NCBI GenBank assembly: GCA_937872165.1
Contig: CALMOR010000046.1
Location: 439 to 10,076, forward strand
Reading direction: 5' to 3'
DNA length: 9,638 nt
Source: an uncultured Burkholderiales bacterium
Lineage (GTDB): Bacteria; Pseudomonadota; Gammaproteobacteria; Burkholderiales; Burkholderiaceae_D
Of the stretch, positions 6,248 to 9,638 are shown piece by piece. The notes beneath the pieces were generated by a model. It was given only the letters and a program-made list of their open reading frames with translations. It was not told the origin of the DNA and did not search any database. The position numbers and the translations under genes were made by a program. Numbering within the stretch: position 1 is the first letter of the stretch; every line of letters begins with the position of its first letter.

Positions 6248-6892
6248 ATGGCATTGCGACTCGGCGACATCGCCCCCGACTTCACGCAGCAGTCGACCGC
6301 GGGCGACATCCACTTCCATCAATGGCTCGGCGACAGCTGGGGCGTCCTCTTCTCGCATCCGAAGGACTTCACGCCGGTCTGCACGACCGAGCTCGGCTAC
6401 ACCGCGAAGCTGAAGGACGAGTTCGCGCGGCGCGGCGTCAAGGTGCTGGCCGTCTCGGTCGACGACGTCGAGTCGCACAAGCGCTGGCTCGGCGACATCA
6501 ACGAGACGCAGGACACCGACGTGCAGTTCCCGATCCTCGCCGACACCGACCGCGCGGTATCGGACCTCTACGACATGATCCATCCGAACGCGAACGACAC
6601 GCTGACGGTCCGCTCGGTGTTCTTCATCGACCCGAAGAAGAAGGTGCGCGCGACCATCACGTACCCGGCCTCGACCGGACGCAACTTCGACGAGATCCTG
6701 CGCGTGATCGACTCGCTGCAGCTGACCGACGGACACAGCGTCGCGACGCCGGTGAACTGGAAGTACGGCGAGGACGTCATCATCGTGCCGTCGCTGCAGG
6801 ACCCGGAACTGATCCGGCAGAAGTTTCCGAAGGGCTATACGGCCGTTAAGCCATACTTGCGCATCACGCCGCAACCGGACCTCGAGTCCTGA
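6248..6892 (+). CDS. 1-Cys peroxiredoxin, Prx6 subfamily
   Basis: A thiol peroxidase that reduces hydrogen peroxide and organic hydroperoxides. The 214 residues contain the peroxidatic motif PVCTTEL with Cys45; the Thr42 and Arg122 (LTVRSVFFID) positions expected to complete the active site are present. Cys45 is the only cysteine in the protein, so it must be a 1-Cys enzyme that needs an external reductant. The long C-terminal part (VNWKYGEDVIIVPSL and KPYLRITP) is the Prx6-type dimerisation domain, distinguishing it from 2-Cys AhpC. No signal peptide is seen, so it is cytoplasmic. The ATG has AGGAGA at 6235-6240, seven bases upstream, and follows the rhodanese stop by 40 bases with no evident terminator, so it may be the next gene of the same transcript. 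The reductant and any tie to sulfur metabolism are inference. Confidence 0.94.
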   Translation: MALRLGDIAPDFTQQSTAGDIHFHQWLGDSWGVLFSHPKDFTPVCTTELGYTAKLKDEFARRGVKVLAVSVDDVESHKRWLGDINETQDTDVQFPILADTDRAVSDLYDMIHPNANDTLTVRSVFFIDPKKKVRATITYPASTGRNFDEILRVIDSLQLTDGHSVATPVNWKYGEDVIIVPSLQDPELIRQKFPKGYTAVKPYLRITPQPDLES

Positions 6893-6898
6893 ACCAAG

Positions 6899-7432
6899 AT
6901 GCGATCGATGACACGGAGCCGATCGCGTGTCGACGGCCCCAGGAAGCTCGCGTTCGCGGGCTTTCTCGTTTGTGCGGGGCTGATCGCGTTCGCGCTCTAC
7001 CTGCAGTACGTGAAGGACCTCGAGCCGTGCCCGCTGTGCATGATCCAGCGGGTCGTGTTCATCGCGCTCGGACTGGTGTTCCTGATCGCCGCGTTCGCCG
7101 GCCCCAGGGGCGCGTTCGTCAAGGTGTACGGCGTCGTCGCGACGGTACTCGCGCTGATCGGTGTCGGCTTCGCGAGCCGGCACGTGTGGCTGCAATGGTT
7201 CCCTTCGCCGATGGAGTCGTGCACGGCCGACCTCTTCACGCAACTGGAGCGCCTGCCGTTCGCATCGGTCATCGAGCGGGCGCTGTACGCGACCGGCGAC
7301 TGTTCGCGGATCGACTGGACCCTGCTCGGCCTGTCGATCGCCGACTGGTCGCTGCTGTGGTTCGTCGTGCTGGCGGGTCTGTCGCTCTTCTACGCGACGC
7401 GCAAGCCGCGCCGCCGCGGCGACTGGCTATGA
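6899..7432 (+). CDS. dsbB: Disulfide bond formation protein B (DsbB)
   Basis: An inner-membrane quinone reductase that reoxidises periplasmic DsbA. The 177 residues give four membrane segments at about 17-36, 49-67, 74-92 and 145-165. Both periplasmic cysteine pairs are present: Cys44 and Cys47 in CPLC, and Cys108 and Cys135 in the second loop. Arg51 just after CPLCMIQ corresponds to the Arg implicated in quinone binding in E. coli DsbB. Length matches the family. The start at 6899 is six bases after the peroxiredoxin stop and has no good ribosome-binding sequence; a second ATG at 6908 is an equally possible start. No dsbA is seen in the window. The stop overlaps the ATG of a 7-codon open frame leading to greB. 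Confidence 0.94.
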   Translation: MRSMTRSRSRVDGPRKLAFAGFLVCAGLIAFALYLQYVKDLEPCPLCMIQRVVFIALGLVFLIAAFAGPRGAFVKVYGVVATVLALIGVGFASRHVWLQWFPSPMESCTADLFTQLERLPFASVIERALYATGDCSRIDWTLLGLSIADWSLLWFVVLAGLSLFYATRKPRRRGDWL

Positions 7433-7452
7433 AGCGCCCCGGTCGATCGTGA
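7429..7452 (+). other. Seven-codon minicistron bridging dsbB and greB
   Basis: An ATG at 7429-7431 overlaps the dsbB stop (ATGA) and encodes MKRPGRS before a TGA at 7450-7452 that overlaps the GTG start of greB (GTGA). Such stop-start overlaps at both ends would let terminating ribosomes pass from dsbB through the minicistron to greB. No clear Shine-Dalgarno is seen for either start. It may be chance; no protein product is claimed. Confidence 0.3.
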
Positions 7453-8012
7453 ACAAGGCGTTCGTCAAGGAGTCGGCCGAAGACGACGATGAAGTCGACG
7501 GCGTGGTCGTCCCGGCGTTGCCGGCCGGTTCGAAGAACTACATCACGCCCGGAGGCTATGCGCGCCTGCGCGCGGAGATGCTCCATCTGCTCGACGTCGA
7601 ACGACCCGAGGTCGTCCGCACCGTCTCGTGGGCAGCGTCGAACGGCGACCGCTCCGAGAACGGCGACTACCTGTACGGCAAGAAGCGTCTGCGCGAGATC
7701 GACCGCCGCATCCGCTTCCTGACCAAGCGCCTCGACATCGCGGAGGTCGTGGACGCGTCGCTGCACGCGGGCTCCGACCAGATCTTCTTCGGGGCGACCG
7801 TCGACTACGAGATCGACGCCGTGAAGCACACGATCACGATCGTCGGCATCGACGAGGCCGAGCCGCTCGCCGGCAAGGTGAGCTGGATCGCACCGATCGC
7901 GCGGGCGCTGGTCAAGGCCCGCGAAGGCGATGTCGTCGCGCTGAGGACGCCGGGCGGGGTCGAGGAACTCGAGGTGATCGACGTGCGCTATCCAGTGCCG
8001 ACGACCGAGTAG
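7449..8012 (+). CDS. greB: Transcription elongation factor GreB
   Basis: GreB enters the secondary channel of stalled, backtracked RNA polymerase and stimulates cleavage of the transcript 3' end. The 187 residues contain the N-terminal coiled coil, with the tip sequence WAASNGDRSENGDY carrying the catalytic acidic residues Asp67 and Glu70. RLREIDRRIRFLTKR and the C-terminal FKBP-like domain (about 105-187, with ARALVKAREGDVV) follow. The tip sequence and the RRIRFL region fit GreB rather than GreA. Compared with E. coli GreB (about 158 residues), there are about 27 extra N-terminal residues with an acidic run ESAEDDDEVD. The GTG start gives MNKAFVKES, a beginning I recall from Burkholderiales GreB; no in-frame ATG lies nearby. 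It begins 16 bases after dsbB and converges on spoT. Confidence 0.92.
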   Translation: MNKAFVKESAEDDDEVDGVVVPALPAGSKNYITPGGYARLRAEMLHLLDVERPEVVRTVSWAASNGDRSENGDYLYGKKRLREIDRRIRFLTKRLDIAEVVDASLHAGSDQIFFGATVDYEIDAVKHTITIVGIDEAEPLAGKVSWIAPIARALVKAREGDVVALRTPGGVEELEVIDVRYPVPTTE

Positions 8013-8127
8013 CAGCCGTCCGGTGGTCGCGGGGCGCCCGCTGCAGTGCTCTCTCGACGAAGCGCTTCGGCCCGGATCCCGAATCGCGGCGCGTCCACGC
8101 ACGAACGAGCCGGACGCCCCTTCCGCT
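8013..8127. other. Convergent intergenic region, no clear terminator
   Basis: This is the 115-bp gap between the 3' ends of greB (plus) and spoT (minus). It contains short palindromes, GGGCGCCC at 8032-8039 and CGAAGCGCTTCG at 8058-8069 (four-base arms around GCGC if folded), but no stem followed by a T-run on either strand. Termination of both genes is therefore not explained by an obvious intrinsic terminator. I see no gene in it. Confidence 0.6.
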
Positions 8128-9638
8128 TCAGCCCTTGACCCGTGCCACGCGGACCGCTTCGGGCAGTCGACGCAGTCGCCGCATCACCGTCGCGAGGTGC
8201 TGGCGATCGGCGACCTGCACGAGCAGATGCAGCAGCGTGATCTCCTCGGCCTCGTCGTCCATCGAGACGTGGGCGAGGTTGGCACCGGTGTCGGAGATCT
8301 CGACGGCCGCGCGCGCGAGCATCCCGCGCTCGTTCTTCAGCGACAGGTCGAGCTTGACGTTGAAGAGGCGCGCGCCGTCGCGTCCCGTCGACGTCGGCGT
8401 GTCCCATTGCGCGTCGATCCATCGGTCGGGGTCGCGCATCTTCTGGCGCGCGGCGGTCGGGCAGTCGGTGGTGTGGACGATCAGCCCGTGTCCGCGCTGG
8501 ATGTGCCCGAAGATGGCGTCGCCGGGGATCGGGCAGCAGCACCGTGCGAGCGTCACCGACACGCCGTCCGCGCTGTTGATGACGACCGGCAGCAACGGTG
8601 CCTTCACGGTCGTCCCGTCCGCTTCGTGACTGGCCGAGGAGAGGACCAGCCGCCGTGCGACGACGCCGGCCAGTCGTCGACCGAGGCCGATGTCGGCCAG
8701 CAGTTCGTCGCGCTTCTTCGAGCCGCTCTCGGTCTGCACGCGCGCCCAGTCGTGTTCGGGCACGCCGTCGTAGCTGCGGTCGATCTGTCGCAACGACTGG
8801 TCGAGGAGACGCCGGCCGAGATCGACCGATTCCTCGTACTTCATCGTCTTCAGGTAGTGACGGATCTCGGAGCGCGCGCGACCGGTTCGCACGAAGTTGA
8901 CCCAGGTCGGGTTGGGCCGCGAGGTCGGCGACGTGACGACGTCGATCACGTCGCCCGACTGCAGCTCGGTGCGCAGCGGCGACAATTGCCCGTTGATGCG
9001 CGCCGCGATGCAGGTGTTGCCGATGTCGGTGTGGATCTGGTACGCGAAGTCGATCGGCGTCGAACCGCGCGGCAGCGTGATGATCCGCGACTTCGGCGTG
9101 AACACGTAGACGGTCTCGGGAAAGAGGTCGACCTTGATGTGCTCGAGGAACTCGGCCGCATCGCCGGTCTGGTTCTGGATCTCGAGCAGCGACTGCAGCC
9201 ACTGATGGGTCTTCGGCTGCAGTTCCGAGGCCTCGACGCTGTTCTTGTAGAGCCAGTGCGCCGCGACGCCCGACTCGGCCACGCGATGCATGTCCTGCGT
9301 GCGGATCTGGAACTCGACCGGCGTGCCGAACGGTCCGAGCACGGTGGTGTGCAGCGACTGGTAGCCGTTGACCTTCGGGATCGCGATGTAGTCCTTGAAC
9401 TTGGCCGCGGCCGGCTTGAACAGCGCGTGCAGCGCACCGAGCGCGAGATAGCACGACGGATGGTCCGCGACGACGATGCGGAAGCCGTAGATGTCGAGCA
9501 CCTGCGAGAACGAGATCTTCTTCTCGAGCATCTTGCGGTACACGCCGTACATCGTCTTCTCGCGACCGAAGACCTCGGCGCGGATGCCGGCGGCGGGCAG
9601 CGCGCCTCGCACCGCCTCCAGCGTCTTGCCGACGACCT
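8128..9638 (-). CDS. spoT: (p)ppGpp synthetase/hydrolase SpoT/Rel, N-terminus missing
   Basis: An enzyme of the stringent response that makes and, in full-length SpoT, degrades (p)ppGpp. The gene enters from the right edge; about 502 C-terminal residues are visible and the N-terminal HD hydrolase domain is outside. In visible order: the synthetase core with GREK (about 24-27), KMLEKKISFSQVLDIYGFR (the Asp that binds metal), YIAIPKVNGYQSLHTT and VEFQIRT (catalytic Glu near residue 108); a TGS domain at about 170-236; a helical linker; the conserved-cysteine segment ARCCCPIPGD (about 364-373); and a C-terminal ACT domain at about 425-502. The sequence follows E. coli SpoT closely in the synthetase and cysteine regions, and greB next to spoT is common in betaproteobacteria. 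RelA is the alternative; without the HD domain the hydrolase cannot be confirmed. Confidence 0.9.
   Translation of the reverse strand, partial: VVGKTLEAVRGALPAAGIRAEVFGREKTMYGVYRKMLEKKISFSQVLDIYGFRIVVADHPSCYLALGALHALFKPAAAKFKDYIAIPKVNGYQSLHTTVLGPFGTPVEFQIRTQDMHRVAESGVAAHWLYKNSVEASELQPKTHQWLQSLLEIQNQTGDAAEFLEHIKVDLFPETVYVFTPKSRIITLPRGSTPIDFAYQIHTDIGNTCIAARINGQLSPLRTELQSGDVIDVVTSPTSRPNPTWVNFVRTGRARSEIRHYLKTMKYEESVDLGRRLLDQSLRQIDRSYDGVPEHDWARVQTESGSKKRDELLADIGLGRRLAGVVARRLVLSSASHEADGTTVKAPLLPVVINSADGVSVTLARCCCPIPGDAIFGHIQRGHGLIVHTTDCPTAARQKMRDPDRWIDAQWDTPTSTGRDGARLFNVKLDLSLKNERGMLARAAVEISDTGANLAHVSMDDEAEEITLLHLLVQVADRQHLATVMRRLRRLPEAVRVARVKG

Noticed and set aside
7988..9454. Second long minus-strand open frame overlapping spoT
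   Set aside because: Arg-rich low-complexity translation in another frame; the spoT frame carries all the conserved motifs over the same bases.
1..9638. tRNA/rRNA genes, CRISPR arrays, insertion sequences, phage or defence genes
   Set aside because: None were seen; nearly all bases are accounted for by housekeeping and sulfur-assimilation genes with uniform GC-rich codon use.

Overview
The window looks like a chromosomal segment of a high-GC betaproteobacterium, most likely Burkholderiales or a close relative. This rests on the very high GC, the protein sequences, the siroheme/sulfate-assimilation context, and a greB gene facing a spoT-type gene. It is densely coding: eight complete genes and two partial ones, with no RNA genes, mobile elements or CRISPR arrays that I can see. 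The identifications come from recognising motifs and recalled family sequences; no database search was run.

Left part (1-5716): the window opens inside a uroporphyrinogen-III C-methyltransferase (siroheme for sulfite reductase). After a 114-bp gap rich in perfect inverted repeats comes a sulfate/thiosulfate ABC transporter operon: a Sbp-type binding protein, a CysP-type binding protein, two permeases (cysT, cysW) and the ATPase (cysA). Every junction overlaps or is separated by one base (ATGA, ATGA, TGATG, TGACATG), so the genes are almost certainly co-transcribed and translationally coupled.

Middle part (5713-7432): a single-domain rhodanese overlaps the end of cysA. It is followed by a 1-Cys (Prx6-type) peroxiredoxin and a DsbB-type quinone-dependent disulfide oxidoreductase. 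This gives a same-strand run from sulfur-oxyanion uptake, through a putative sulfane-sulfur transferase, to thiol/peroxide redox proteins.

Right part (7449-9638): greB, a transcript-cleavage factor with an acidic N-terminal extension and a GTG start, converges on a minus-strand spoT/rel gene whose N-terminal part lies beyond the window.

Most of this is ordinary metabolism and I see no clearly new system. The points worth a second look are the paired, diverged binding proteins (the first missing the usual C-terminal tail, the second with a Ser-to-Gly change in the anion-binding loop), the rhodanese coupled to the transporter, the strongly structured leader before sbp, and a 7-codon minicistron bridging dsbB and greB.
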